64,000 nt of DNA, taken from contig NZ_JBNPMC010000012.1 in NCBI RefSeq assembly GCF_050313795.1, positions 1-64,000 of the forward strand, written 5' to 3'. Origin of the DNA: CAMBRQ01 sp945870325 (GTDB lineage: Bacteria; Bacillota; Clostridia; Lachnospirales; Lachnospiraceae). This document shows positions 49,714 through 59,500 of this stretch, piece after piece. Below the pieces are notes generated by a model, which was not told the DNA's origin, made no database searches, and saw only the letters and a program-made list of their open reading frames with translations. The position numbers were made by a program, and so were the translations under genes. Position 1 is the stretch's first letter; each line of letters starts with the position of its first letter.

Positions 49714-51456
49714 ATGAAGATATTATTGGTGGCTGTGAATGCCAAATACATACATTCGAACCTTGCCGTGTACAGCCTGAAAGCATATTCGCAGGATGAA
49801 GGGGTTGAATTGGCGGAATATACGATTAACCAGCAGAAAGATGATATTCTCATGGACATCTATAAGCGTAAGCCGGATGTCCTGTGTTTTTCATGCTATA
49901 TCTGGAATCTGGAATATATCGAGGATCTTATCCGGGAACTGGGGAAATTAAGACAGGGTCTGCCAATCTGGCTTGGCGGCCCGGAGGTATCCTATGACTC
50001 GGAAGATGTTCTGGGGCGTCTTCCCCAAGTGAAAGGTGTTATGAAAGGGGAAGGAGAAGAGACATTCGCAAGGCTGTGCAGGGCATATCGTGAAGAGGGA
50101 GGCACAGATGAAAGCCTGCGAAGGATTGACGGGATTACCTTCCGAGATTCAAAAGGAGATGTGGAGGTACAGCCGTGGCGTCAGGTTATGGCATTAAGCA
50201 AAGTGCCATTTATCTATCATCAGATTGAAGATTTTGAACACAAGATTGTCTATTATGAGAGCAGCCGGGGATGCCCGTTTTCCTGTAGTTATTGTCTTTC
50301 GTCTGTGGACAAGCGACTGAGATTCCGGAATCTGGAGTTGGTAAAAAAGGAATTACAGTTCTTTATCGACCATGAAGTGCCGCAAGTGAAGTTCGTGGAT
50401 CGGACATTCAACTGTAAGCATGATCATGCGATGGCTATCTGGAACTATATTGTAGAACACGACAGAGGAATTACGAATTTTCATTTTGAGGTGGCAGCCG
50501 ATCTCTTGAATGAAGAGGAACTTCGGCTTCTGGAGAGCATGCGCCCGGGACTGGTGCAATTAGAGATCGGGGTACAGTCTACGAACCCGGATACCATCCG
50601 GGAGATACGCCGGACGATGGATTTTGCGAAGGTTGCGAAGATTGTGAATAGAATCCGGAAGAGTGGGAATATTCATCAGCATCTGGATCTTATTGCAGGG
50701 CTTCCATATGAAGATATCCATAGTTTTGCCCGTTCGTTTGATGATGTCTATGCATTGAAACCGGAACAGTTGCAATTGGGATTCCTGAAAGTTCTGAAGG
50801 GATCTTATATGGAAGAGCAAAAAGAAGCGTATGGACTGGTCTATAAGAGTAAGCCGCCTTATGAGGTCTTATATACCAAGTGGCTGATCTATGAGGATGT
50901 AATCCGGCTGAAGGGCATAGAGGAGATGGTAGAGGTATATTATAATAGCAGACAGTTTACCTATACTATGGAAGCGCTGGAGGGAGAGTATGATTCGGCG
51001 TTCCGAATGTACGATGAGCTGCGCGGGTTTTATGAGGAGAAGAATCTTGGCAGCATCCAGCATAAGCGAAGCGCCAGGTATGAGATCCTGTTGGAATATA
51101 TTAAAAGAAACCATGAGGCAAAGAAGGAGTATTACCGGGAATTGTTAACGTATGATTATTATCTTCGGGAGAATGCGAAGATGCGCCCGGAATTCGCCGG
51201 AGAGTATAAGGTGTCCAAAGAACAGTTAAGGGCATTTTATGAAAATGAGGAAGAGATGCGGGAGTATCTTCCGACATATGCTGGTTATGACAGGAATCAG
51301 ATGCGTAAGATGACCCATCTGGAATATTTTGATTATCTTGGGGAATACATTCTGTTCGATTATCAGGAGCGGAATCCTTTGAGTCAGGATGCAAGAACTT
51401 GCGCAGTAGAAGCACAGAAACTTTATAAAGAGAAGAGAAAACACTGTGAAGGATAG
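49714..51456 (+). CDS. B12-binding-domain radical SAM protein
   Basis: 580 residues. The N-terminal cobalamin-binding-like Rossmann domain (about 1-135; WLGGPEVSYD) is followed by a radical SAM barrel with CPFSCSYC at about residue 187-194 coordinating the [4Fe-4S] cluster, and a C-terminal extension with DUF4080-like segments. Related proteins are common in Clostridia; the substrate is unknown. ATG at 49714 follows TTGGGAGATAAAC. Followed by nth with GGAGA ahead of it. Confidence 0.88.
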   Translation: MKILLVAVNAKYIHSNLAVYSLKAYSQDEGVELAEYTINQQKDDILMDIYKRKPDVLCFSCYIWNLEYIEDLIRELGKLRQGLPIWLGGPEVSYDSEDVLGRLPQVKGVMKGEGEETFARLCRAYREEGGTDESLRRIDGITFRDSKGDVEVQPWRQVMALSKVPFIYHQIEDFEHKIVYYESSRGCPFSCSYCLSSVDKRLRFRNLELVKKELQFFIDHEVPQVKFVDRTFNCKHDHAMAIWNYIVEHDRGITNFHFEVAADLLNEEELRLLESMRPGLVQLEIGVQSTNPDTIREIRRTMDFAKVAKIVNRIRKSGNIHQHLDLIAGLPYEDIHSFARSFDDVYALKPEQLQLGFLKVLKGSYMEEQKEAYGLVYKSKPPYEVLYTKWLIYEDVIRLKGIEEMVEVYYNSRQFTYTMEALEGEYDSAFRMYDELRGFYEEKNLGSIQHKRSARYEILLEYIKRNHEAKKEYYRELLTYDYYLRENAKMRPEFAGEYKVSKEQLRAFYENEEEMREYLPTYAGYDRNQMRKMTHLEYFDYLGEYILFDYQERNPLSQDARTCAVEAQKLYKEKRKHCEG

Positions 51457-51487
51457 AGAAAGCAGATTACATAGATAAGGAGATATC

Positions 51488-52114
51488 ATGAAAAAAAGAA
51501 CGAAAGAGATACTGGCACTGCTGGATGAACAGTATGGAACCGAATATGTATGCTATCTGAATTACGAGACTCCGTGGCAGCTTTTGGCTGCAACTATGCT
51601 GAGTGCGCAGTGTACGGATGCCAGAGTGAATATTGTGACGGCGGATCTGTTTCAGAAGTACACGTCGGTAGAAGCATTTGCTGAGGCGGACTTAAAAGAA
51701 CTGGAGCAGGATATTAAGCCCACGGGATTCTACCATAATAAAGCGAAGAATATCATTGCCTGCATGAAGGATATCAGGGATAAATTCGACGGAGAAGTTC
51801 CGCATACACTGGAAGATCTGACTTCGCTGGCGGGTGTGGGAAGGAAGACTGCCAATGTGATTCGGGGTAATATCTATCATGATCCGAGTGTTGTGGTAGA
51901 TACTCATGTGAAGCGGATCTCTAACCGGTTGGGTCTTACGAAGAATCAGGACCCGGAGAAGATAGAGATGGATCTGATGAAAGAACTTCCCAAGGATCAT
52001 TGGATTCTGTATAATATCCAGATTATAACGTTTGGCAGGACGATCTGTACGGCAAGGAGCCCGAAGTGCCAGAATTGTTTCTTGCAAAAATATTGCAAAG
52101 AGTATAAAATGTAG
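51488..52114 (+). CDS. nth: Endonuclease III
   Basis: 208 residues. DNA glycosylase/AP lyase for oxidised pyrimidines. Catalytic K120 in LAGVGRKTANVI (helix-hairpin-helix) and D138 in VVDTHVKR, and the [4Fe-4S] cysteines C187, C194, C197, C203 are all in the same positions as in E. coli Nth. AAGGAGATATC precedes the ATG. Confidence 0.97.
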   Translation: MKKRTKEILALLDEQYGTEYVCYLNYETPWQLLAATMLSAQCTDARVNIVTADLFQKYTSVEAFAEADLKELEQDIKPTGFYHNKAKNIIACMKDIRDKFDGEVPHTLEDLTSLAGVGRKTANVIRGNIYHDPSVVVDTHVKRISNRLGLTKNQDPEKIEMDLMKELPKDHWILYNIQIITFGRTICTARSPKCQNCFLQKYCKEYKM

Positions 52115-52144
52115 TGAAGTATCAAGAGAGAAGAAGGTAGTTGT

Positions 52145-52249
52145 ATGAATTTTAACGACAGAAAGACTAGGAGAATTATAGCGATTGTGATCATGGTTGT
52201 CATAGTGGCTATGGTTGCAACCACGATCATACCATATCTGATGGTGTAG
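52145..52249 (+). CDS. 34-residue single-helix membrane peptide
   Basis: Short open reading frame from ATG 52145 to TAG 52247, with GAAGGTAG just upstream. The peptide has a basic start (MNFNDRKTRR), then a hydrophobic helix of about 20 residues rich in I, V, A and M, ending IPYLMV. Composition and the positive-inside start suit a real small membrane protein, and the reading frame sits between nth and the VanW gene on the same strand. I recall similar short proteins in related bacteria but cannot verify here. Function unknown. Confidence 0.6.
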   Translation: MNFNDRKTRRIIAIVIMVVIVAMVATTIIPYLMV

Positions 52250-52282
52250 TGTTAGTTATCAGAGAGATATAGAGGGATTAGA

Positions 52283-53797
52283 ATGGCAGGAGAGTATCGT
52301 AGACAGAAAACGGGACGCAAGAGGAAGAAGATATCCAAAGCAAGACGGAGAAGAAGGAGAGTGCTTGCAGGTCTATTTTGCGTGTGTGCTTTCATTATCT
52401 TAGGCGTTGCATATGGAATTCTGCATCACTATGTGGGGGAATTCCCGGAAGATAAGATCTGCGACAATATCTTTATCGGAGACATGGACGTATCCGGGAT
52501 GACTCAGAAGGAAGCAAAGGAAGCGTTACAGCAGCATCTGGCAGAAGACCAGGCGAAGGTGGTGACCATGAAAGTGGGAGATACATCTGCGAACGCAACA
52601 TTGGAGGAACTGGGGCTTGCATATCAGGATATAGATAAGACGATACAAAAAGCGGTAAATTATGGAAAAAAGGGCAGCATCTGGGGACGTTATCGGAAGT
52701 TAAAAAGACTTTCTAAAGAGAGACTGACGCTGGCGGAGAATTTTATATTGGATGAGGAAAGGGCTGGTGCCATTATTACAGAGCGCGTGGTGCCGCTGGC
52801 GGATCATGCGGTAGATGCAGCGATTGAGAAGAGTGCAGGCGGATTCCGGATTACCAAGGAACAGGAAGGAAAGACCGTTAATATAGAATCTTCCTTATCT
52901 GAGATTGAGAATGCATTGAATCATGAGTGGAAACATGAAGACCTATCCGTTAAGATGGTTTTGAAGAAAGAGAAGCCGAAGGTCACGGAGGAAGACCTAC
53001 AGACCATACAGGATGAATTGGGAACATTTTCTACAGATGCAGGCGGAGGCGAGAGATGGCAGAACCTTAAGACGGGTGTGGATCATTTGAATGGCAAAGT
53101 ACTGATGCCGGGAGAAGAACTGTCGGTTCATGATGAGACGGCTCCTTATGATGCAGAGCATGGATATGTAGAAGCAGGATCTTATGAGAACGGGCAGGTA
53201 GTGGACTCTTTTGGCGGAGGAATCTGCCAGGTATCCACGACGTTATATAATGCGGTGTTATTCGCAGAACTGGAGGTCGTGGAGCGGTATCCGCACTCCA
53301 TGCTGGTAAATTATGTGTCACCTTCCAGAGATGCGGCGATTGCAGGGGATTATCTGGACTTTGTATTTAAAAATAGTTATGATACCCCTATCTATATAGC
53401 GGCGGGGATTGATGGCGCGAATCAATTAAGGTTTACAATATATGGAAAAGAGACCCGTGATCCGGGAAGAAGTGTGGATTTTGAAAGTGAAACGCTTACG
53501 ACGGATGACTATGGGGTCACTTACAAGGAGGACGCAGAGGCACCTCTTGGCAGCATAAGTTATGCGGGAAGTCCGCATACCGGTAAGACGGCTCAGTTGT
53601 GGAAGATAGTGTACCAGGATGGAGTGGAAGTCAGCCGGGATGTGATTAACTATAGTACATATGAGAAATCGGATCAGATCATTAAGGTAGGGACGGCTTC
53701 GGAGAATGCGGAAGCGGCGGCGTTGGTGAGAGCGGCAATTGCGACCCAGGATCAGGGGAAGATCAATGAGGCGGTTGTTCAGGCGGCACAGTTGTAG
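52283..53797 (+). CDS. VanW-family cell-surface protein
   Basis: 504 residues. A very basic N-terminus (RKRKKISKARRRRRR), one membrane helix (about 29-50), then outside domains: a peptidoglycan-binding_4-like region (about 60-250), the VanW domain (about 260-390; FGGGICQVSTTLYNAVL, YPHSMLVNYV) and a C-terminal G5-like part (about 425-480). VanW proteins are found in glycopeptide-resistance clusters and widely in Clostridia; function unknown, probably cell-wall related. GAGGGATTAGA precedes the ATG. Confidence 0.9.
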   Translation: MAGEYRRQKTGRKRKKISKARRRRRRVLAGLFCVCAFIILGVAYGILHHYVGEFPEDKICDNIFIGDMDVSGMTQKEAKEALQQHLAEDQAKVVTMKVGDTSANATLEELGLAYQDIDKTIQKAVNYGKKGSIWGRYRKLKRLSKERLTLAENFILDEERAGAIITERVVPLADHAVDAAIEKSAGGFRITKEQEGKTVNIESSLSEIENALNHEWKHEDLSVKMVLKKEKPKVTEEDLQTIQDELGTFSTDAGGGERWQNLKTGVDHLNGKVLMPGEELSVHDETAPYDAEHGYVEAGSYENGQVVDSFGGGICQVSTTLYNAVLFAELEVVERYPHSMLVNYVSPSRDAAIAGDYLDFVFKNSYDTPIYIAAGIDGANQLRFTIYGKETRDPGRSVDFESETLTTDDYGVTYKEDAEAPLGSISYAGSPHTGKTAQLWKIVYQDGVEVSRDVINYSTYEKSDQIIKVGTASENAEAAALVRAAIATQDQGKINEAVVQAAQL

Positions 53798-53852
53798 TTC
53801 GGCTGTGTATGCGGTTCTGAATTATTTAATGGATATAGATATTAGGGGAAGG

Positions 53853-53877
53853 ACCCCCGCTTGGGAGAAGCGGGGGT
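53853..53877 (+). terminator. Terminator after the VanW gene
   Basis: ACCCCCGCTT pairs with AAGCGGGGGT around a short loop, followed by GTTCTGT. Confidence 0.75.
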
Positions 53878-53904
53878 GTTCTGTATATTTAGAGGTGAAG
53901 GTGT

Positions 53905-54837
53905 ATGAAGATAGGGACAGATTCGGAGAATTTGTTAAGCGAGACGGCGGTTGTGTGTGGGCAGTCGAAGGGGATTGGGATACATGGGATTGCGTCGGTT
54001 GTGAATTCGTTGGCGGCATCTGGTGGGAAGTGTCTGGGTGTTGAGGTGCAGATTACGATTCCGGAGTATGCGTATAAGTCCAGGATTCGTACGATGGAGA
54101 AGATTATGAAGAATACCTGTAAAGAGCAGGGGATAGAACTGACTGGCGTGAAGGGTGTGCAGAGCCCTGTGGTCAATATTCCTGTGGTTACGGTTACGGG
54201 TATTGCGCGAGCGCCAAAGGACGAGCCGTGGTGTCTGGAGACTGGACGAGCCGGGCAGGATGTTGTCCTTACCGGATGGGCTGGTATGGATGGCATGGTA
54301 CGGATCGCGGATGAGAGAGAACAAGAATTGAGGAAGAGATTCGCTCCGGCATTTATGAAGCAGATATTGTCTTACAGGGAGAAGATATTCGCCCTGAAAG
54401 AAATAGATGTTGCAAAAGCCGTGGGCGTATCTGCCGTGCGTCAGATTACAGAAGGAGGAATCCTGGCTGCTTTGTGGAATCTGGCGAAAGAAGCCGATAC
54501 GGGACTGGAACTGGACATGAGAAAACTGTCTGTCCTGCAGGAGACGATAGAGGTCTGCGAGCATTACAGGCTGAATCCTTACCAGTTAACGTCCGTTGGA
54601 AGTCTCCTGATGGTAACTGACGATGGGGAAGCACTGGCAGATGCGCTTCGAAGGGAACAGGTGGAAGCATCTGTCATTGGTCGGATGACGGATAACAATG
54701 ATAAGATGCTTCACAACGGAGAAGAGGTTCGGTACATAGACCGACCTGCGCCGGATGAGATTATGAAGATATATAGCAAAGGAGCAGAAGATGGAAGATA
54801 TCAGGAAACAGATATTGAAGTATCTGGAGAAGAATAG
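53905..54837 (+). CDS. AIR-synthase-related (HypE/ThiL-like fold) protein
   Basis: 310 residues. The order of segments resembles the AIR synthase superfamily: an N-terminal half lacking a clear HypE active-site cysteine, then VVLTGWAGMDG, and the C-terminal AIRS_C part with EGGILAALWNLA and LLMVTDDGEALADAL. The role is unknown. The end overlaps the start of the Lrp regulator gene by 47 bases, so they are co-transcribed. ATG follows GAGGTGAAGG. Members may act in small-molecule activation by ATP, but this is family-level only. Confidence 0.75.
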   Translation: MKIGTDSENLLSETAVVCGQSKGIGIHGIASVVNSLAASGGKCLGVEVQITIPEYAYKSRIRTMEKIMKNTCKEQGIELTGVKGVQSPVVNIPVVTVTGIARAPKDEPWCLETGRAGQDVVLTGWAGMDGMVRIADEREQELRKRFAPAFMKQILSYREKIFALKEIDVAKAVGVSAVRQITEGGILAALWNLAKEADTGLELDMRKLSVLQETIEVCEHYRLNPYQLTSVGSLLMVTDDGEALADALRREQVEASVIGRMTDNNDKMLHNGEEVRYIDRPAPDEIMKIYSKGAEDGRYQETDIEVSGEE

Positions 54838-55282
54838 CAGAGTTGATCTGGGAGAACTGGCAGTTCTTATGGGAACTGACGAAGTGACGATTGCCAATGA
54901 GATCGCACAGATGGAGAAGGAGAAGATTATCTGCGGTTATCATACGCTGATTGACTGGGATAAGGCAGGAGAAGAGCATGTGAATGCATTGATCGAGGTT
55001 CGTGTGACACCGCGAAGAGATCAGGGGTTCGATAAGACGGCAGAGAGAATCTGTAATTATCCGGAAGTAACAGCCGTTTATCTGATATCCGGAGGATATG
55101 ATCTGTTAGTAACCCTGGAAGGAAAGACGCTTCAGGAGGTTTCAAGATTTGTCTCAGGCAAATTATCTCCGATCGAAGATGTAATCAGTACTTCGACGTA
55201 TTTTATATTGAAGAAATACAAAGACCATGGAACTATCATGTTCAAGAAAAATAAATCAGAAAGGATGCTGGTGACACCATAA
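54791..55282 (+). CDS. Lrp/AsnC-family transcriptional regulator
   Basis: 163 residues. N-terminal winged helix (about 1-60; ILKYLEKNSRVDLGELAVLMG) and C-terminal RAM effector-binding domain (about 68-145; VTAVYLISGGYDLLV). Lrp proteins sense amino acids. GGAGCAGAAG precedes the ATG, inside the previous gene. The stop TAA overlaps the ATG of the aminotransferase by one base, so it likely controls that gene. Confidence 0.92.
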   Translation: MEDIRKQILKYLEKNSRVDLGELAVLMGTDEVTIANEIAQMEKEKIICGYHTLIDWDKAGEEHVNALIEVRVTPRRDQGFDKTAERICNYPEVTAVYLISGGYDLLVTLEGKTLQEVSRFVSGKLSPIEDVISTSTYFILKKYKDHGTIMFKKNKSERMLVTP

Positions 55283-56451
55283 TGAGAGACCCATTATCAA
55301 AGAAAGTAGTCGGCATTGCACCGTCAGGCATCCGCAAGTTCTTTGATCTGGTCAGTGAGATGCCGGATGCAATCTCACTGGGAGTTGGAGAACCGGATTT
55401 TGACACACCGTGGAGGATTCGCGAGGAAGGCATCTATTCTCTGGAGAGAGGACGGACTTTCTATACTTCCAATGCAGGCTTAAAAGATTTAAAAATAGAG
55501 ATAAGTAAATATTTACAGAGAAAGATTAGCGTTTCCTATGATCCCGACAGTGAGATTATCGTGACGGTAGGAGGAAGTGAGGGAATTGATATTGCATTTC
55601 GTGCGATGCTTGATCCTGGTGATGAAGTGTTGATTCCGCAGCCAAGTTATGTATCCTATCTACCGTGTACAGTCCTGGCAGACGGTGTTCCGGTAGTCAT
55701 TCCGCTGCAGCAGAAGAATGAATTCAAGTTGACGGCAGAAGAACTGGAAGCAGCTATTACACCAAAGACGAAGATATTGGTTCTGCCATATCCGAACAAC
55801 CCTACCGGGGCAATTATGACAAAAGAGGATCTGGAACCGATCGCAGAAGTGGTGAAGAAACATGATATATTTGTGCTGTCAGATGAGATCTATTCTGAAC
55901 TTACATACAAATACGACCATGTATCCATCGCATCCTTGCCGGGAATGAAAGAACGCACACTGGTCATCAATGGATTCTCTAAAGGATTCGCGATGACGGG
56001 CTGGAGACTCGGATACATCTGCGGTCAGAAAAAGATCGTAGAGCAGATGTTGAAGATTCACCAGTTTGCAATTATGTGTGCGCCGACCAACAGCCAGTAT
56101 GCTGCAATTGAAGGCTTGAGAAACTGCGATGATGAAGTACAACAGATGCGAACCGCATACAATCAGAGAAGAAGATTCCTGCTGCATGAATTCAAGCGGA
56201 TGCAGTTAGATTGCTTTGAACCCTTCGGCGCGTTCTACATCTTCCCGAACATCCAGGAATTCGGCATGACCTCCGAAGAATTCGCTACCAGATTCCTGGA
56301 AGAAGAAAAAGTAGCCGTAGTACCAGGAAGCGCATTCGGAGATTGCGGCGAAGGCTACCTGCGAGTATCCTATGCCTACTCTCTGGAAGATCTCAAAGAA
56401 GCAATCGGCCGCTTGGGACATTTCATAGACAGGCTCAGAAACCAAGATTAG
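55282..56451 (+). CDS. PLP-dependent aminotransferase (class I/II)
   Basis: 389 residues. Fold type I aminotransferase with the PLP lysine in NGFSKGFAMTGWRLGY (about residue 234), YPNNPTGA and the C-terminal arginine in GYLRVSYAYS. Closest in style to the aromatic or aspartate aminotransferases of Firmicutes (PatA/AraT group); substrate not determined. Directly coupled to the Lrp regulator, whose ligand is probably an amino acid in the same pathway. trmL follows after 11 bases. Confidence 0.93.
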   Translation: MRDPLSKKVVGIAPSGIRKFFDLVSEMPDAISLGVGEPDFDTPWRIREEGIYSLERGRTFYTSNAGLKDLKIEISKYLQRKISVSYDPDSEIIVTVGGSEGIDIAFRAMLDPGDEVLIPQPSYVSYLPCTVLADGVPVVIPLQQKNEFKLTAEELEAAITPKTKILVLPYPNNPTGAIMTKEDLEPIAEVVKKHDIFVLSDEIYSELTYKYDHVSIASLPGMKERTLVINGFSKGFAMTGWRLGYICGQKKIVEQMLKIHQFAIMCAPTNSQYAAIEGLRNCDDEVQQMRTAYNQRRRFLLHEFKRMQLDCFEPFGAFYIFPNIQEFGMTSEEFATRFLEEEKVAVVPGSAFGDCGEGYLRVSYAYSLEDLKEAIGRLGHFIDRLRNQD

Positions 56452-56462
56452 GAGGTCAGATC

Positions 56463-56954
56463 ATGCTAAACATAGTACTGTTTGAACCAGAGATACCAGC
56501 CAACACAGGCAACATCGGACGAACCTGTGTCGCTACCAATACAAAACTTCATCTCATCGAGCCATTAGGCTTTCGATTGAATGAAAAGAACTTAAAACGC
56601 GCCGGGATGGATTATTGGAGTAATCTGGACGTAACTACATATATTAACTATGAAGATTTTCTGGAACGCAACCCCGGAGCGAAGATCTACATGGCAACAA
56701 CAAAGGCGCCCAACGTATATACAGACGTCAAGTATGAGCCGAATTGTTATATTATGTTTGGAAAAGAAAGTGCCGGAATACCAGAAGAGATTTTGGTAAA
56801 ACATAAAGATGACTGTATTCGGATTCCGATGATTGGAGATATCCGATCACTGAACCTGGGGAATTCTGTAGCGATTGTCTTATATGAAGCACTCAGGCAG
56901 AATGGGTTTGCAGGGATGAATCTGGAGGGTCATCTGCATCATTTAGAGTGGTAA
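56463..56954 (+). CDS. trmL: tRNA (cytidine(34)-2'-O)-methyltransferase
   Basis: 163 residues, SPOUT family. Modifies the wobble nucleotide of tRNA-Leu. NIVLFEPEIPANTGNIGRTC and the knot region GKESAGIPEE and IRSLNLGNSVAIVLYEA are diagnostic. AGGAGGTCAG fixes the start at 56463; longer in-frame starts lie inside the aminotransferase gene. Confidence 0.95.
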   Translation: MLNIVLFEPEIPANTGNIGRTCVATNTKLHLIEPLGFRLNEKNLKRAGMDYWSNLDVTTYINYEDFLERNPGAKIYMATTKAPNVYTDVKYEPNCYIMFGKESAGIPEEILVKHKDDCIRIPMIGDIRSLNLGNSVAIVLYEALRQNGFAGMNLEGHLHHLEW

Positions 56955-57053
56955 AAGGTCAAAAGAAAGATTCGAAATCAACGAAGATGTTAGATAATTA
57001 ACAAAAATGTATCAACTTGTAGGATAAGATTTTGTGAAAAAGCAACAAATTTC

Positions 57054-57082
57054 TAGACTTTTCCAGAAAACCATATTATAAT
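57054..57082 (+). promoter_or_regulatory. Promoter of the V-ATPase operon
   Basis: TAGACT at 57054-57059, 17-base spacer, TATAAT at 57077-57082, 45 bases before the first ATPase gene. Confidence 0.6.
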
Positions 57083-57126
57083 TTTAACTACAGTATTGTT
57101 TTAACAACAAGAGAGGTGGTGAACAG

Positions 57127-57435
57127 ATGGTAGAAGAAACCATTAAAACCATCAAGGAGACGGAGAATGCAGCAGAAGAGATTGTAAGAGAAGCTGAAGC
57201 AACATGTACCGATATCCTTGAAAAAGCCTCTGCGGAAGCCGGAAGTATAAAAGAGCAGGTGGAAGCAGAAGCGAAAGCAAAAGCAGCAGCCAATCTTGAT
57301 GCGGCAAAAGAAATGGGTAAGAAGTCGGAACAAGAAGCGCTGGCTGAAGTAGAGAAAGAGATAGCATCTCTAAAAGCAGCGGCTTTGTCGAAAGAATCAG
57401 AAGCGGTATCTGCGATTATTGCAGAACTGATATAA
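57127..57435 (+). CDS. V-type ATP synthase subunit G/H (stalk)
   Basis: 102 residues, a continuous alanine/glutamate/lysine-rich helix, which is the pattern of the small peripheral-stalk subunit (NtpF/AhaH) that pairs with subunit E. First gene of the ATPase operon. AGAGAGGTGGTGAACAG precedes the ATG. Confidence 0.85.
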   Translation: MVEETIKTIKETENAAEEIVREAEATCTDILEKASAEAGSIKEQVEAEAKAKAAANLDAAKEMGKKSEQEALAEVEKEIASLKAAALSKESEAVSAIIAELI

Positions 57436-57482
57436 TTCTAACATGGCTGAAAAAAGAATACTAGAAAAGGAGGGATGCGGCT

Positions 57483-59498
57483 ATGGCAGTATTGCAGATG
57501 CAAAGAATTAGTATCTGCGCGCTAAAAAAAGACCGTAAGGCTATCTTGGAGAAGATTCAGTCCATGGGTATTATTGAGATGGATCAGATTGCCGGGGATG
57601 AAGAAGGCTTTGAAAAGATGGATACCTTAAGTGACAGGCAGGAACTTGAGAAGAAAGTGCAGCTTTCGGAACAGGCATTAGCCATACTGGAGTCCTACGC
57701 TCCGGAAAAGCGGTCTATGCTATCGGGGTTGGCAGGAAAGAAACTGGTTGAAAAAGAGCAATTCAACCGCGTAATTGCTCGGAAGGAAGAACTGGTTGAA
57801 AAAGCCAATGTTTTGGTGACACGAAGCAAAGAGATTGCTGAAGATAAGGCCAACATTCTGAAACTTGAGAATCAGATTGAGTCAATTAGTCCATGGCTTA
57901 CTTTAAGTGTACCGATGAATTATAGCGGTACGAAGAAAGTGTCTATGCTGCTTGGAACGATGCCTGGCGAGACGACGCTGGAATCCGTGTATGCACAGAT
58001 TGCAGAGCGTAGTCCCGAGACGGAGGCTGTTGATGTACAGATTCTCTATATGGACAGGGATGCGGTATATCTGACCGTCTTCTGTCTAAGAGCAGAAGAG
58101 GGAGCAGTGGAGGAAGCCTTGAGGGCAGGCGGATTCGCAAGACCTTCGCAGGTAACAGATCAGGTGCCGGCGGAAAGAAAAGCGGATCTGGAAGCAGAGA
58201 TCCAAAAACTGAATAGCGAGATTAAGGGCAAAGAAGAAGAGATTAAAAATTATGCAGATGACAGGGAAGATCTTCGGATGATTGGGGATTATTTCCGGAT
58301 GAGTGCTGAGAAGTATGAAGTTCTTGGAACGCTTCCGCAATCTCAGCGGACATTTGTAGTAAGCGGATATATTCCGTCAAAGATGGTCTCTAAGATAGAG
58401 AAGGCAATTGGGGAGCGTTATAATTGCGTCCTTGACATTGAAGAGGTAAAAGAAGAGGAAGAACCACCGGTACTTCTTCAGAATAATAAGTTCTCAGAAT
58501 CTGTGGAAGGCGTACTTGCATCATTCGGTCTTCCCGGCAAAGGCGAGATGGACCCGACGTTCTTTACATCGATATGCTATGTGATCCTGTTCGGAATTAT
58601 GTTGTCCGATGCGGCATATGGATTAATTGTTGCCCTGGCGTGTGGAATCGCACTGATGAAATTCCCGCGCATGGATCGTAATTTAAGAAAGTCTGTACAG
58701 TTATTCTTCTGGTGCGGACTCTCCACGCTGGTATGGGGAATTCTGTTCGGCGGATATTTTGGCGATGCGATTACGGTAATATCCAAGACATTCTTTGGAC
58801 ATGAAGTGACGATCCCGGCATTATGGTTCGTTCCTTTGGATGATCCGATGCGAATGCTGTTATATTCGATGTTATTCGGTGTGATTCATCTGTTCTTAGG
58901 ATTAGCACTTAAGGGCTATTCAGCGCTGAGAGATAAAGATTATATGGGATTCTTATGTGATTGCGTATTCTGGTTCCTGCTTCTTCTGGGGCTGATCGGA
59001 ATGTTGCTTCCGACAGAGATCTTCGCAGGAATTGCAGGTCAGCAGATCGTGCTTCCGGCAGTGATTGCCAAAGGAGCGAAATGGATCGCAATGATTGGAG
59101 CCGTTGGAATCTTATTATTCTCAGGCAGATCCAGTAAGAACTTTGGCGTGCGTATCGCGTTAGGCGCGTATGATCTATATAATATTACGGGTTGGTTAAG
59201 TGACGTGCTCTCTTATTCTCGTCTGCTGGCTCTTGGACTTGCGACAGGAGTTATGGCATCGGTATTCAACTCGATGGCGAGCATGGGCGGTAAGAGCATC
59301 GGAGGAGTGATTATATTCATTGTAGTATTCCTGGTAGGACATGTATTCAACATAGCAATCAACCTGCTGGGTGCTTATGTGCATACCTGTCGTCTTCAGT
59401 ATGTAGAGTTCTTTGGGAAATTCTACGAAGGCGGAGGAAGAGCGTTCAACCCATTTAATTCAAAAACAAAATATGTTGATATCAAGGAGGAAAATTAA
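57483..59498 (+). CDS. ntpI: V-type ATP synthase subunit I
   Basis: 671 residues. Soluble N-terminal half with coiled coils (about 1-340) and a C-terminal membrane half with seven to eight helices (from about 360). It contains the stator half-channel and the conserved arginine region near SYSRLLALGLATGVM (about residue 577). Couples ion flow past the K ring. AAGGAGGGATGCGGCT precedes the ATG. Confidence 0.94.
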   Translation: MAVLQMQRISICALKKDRKAILEKIQSMGIIEMDQIAGDEEGFEKMDTLSDRQELEKKVQLSEQALAILESYAPEKRSMLSGLAGKKLVEKEQFNRVIARKEELVEKANVLVTRSKEIAEDKANILKLENQIESISPWLTLSVPMNYSGTKKVSMLLGTMPGETTLESVYAQIAERSPETEAVDVQILYMDRDAVYLTVFCLRAEEGAVEEALRAGGFARPSQVTDQVPAERKADLEAEIQKLNSEIKGKEEEIKNYADDREDLRMIGDYFRMSAEKYEVLGTLPQSQRTFVVSGYIPSKMVSKIEKAIGERYNCVLDIEEVKEEEEPPVLLQNNKFSESVEGVLASFGLPGKGEMDPTFFTSICYVILFGIMLSDAAYGLIVALACGIALMKFPRMDRNLRKSVQLFFWCGLSTLVWGILFGGYFGDAITVISKTFFGHEVTIPALWFVPLDDPMRMLLYSMLFGVIHLFLGLALKGYSALRDKDYMGFLCDCVFWFLLLLGLIGMLLPTEIFAGIAGQQIVLPAVIAKGAKWIAMIGAVGILLFSGRSSKNFGVRIALGAYDLYNITGWLSDVLSYSRLLALGLATGVMASVFNSMASMGGKSIGGVIIFIVVFLVGHVFNIAINLLGAYVHTCRLQYVEFFGKFYEGGGRAFNPFNSKTKYVDIKEEN

Positions 59499-59500
59499 TT

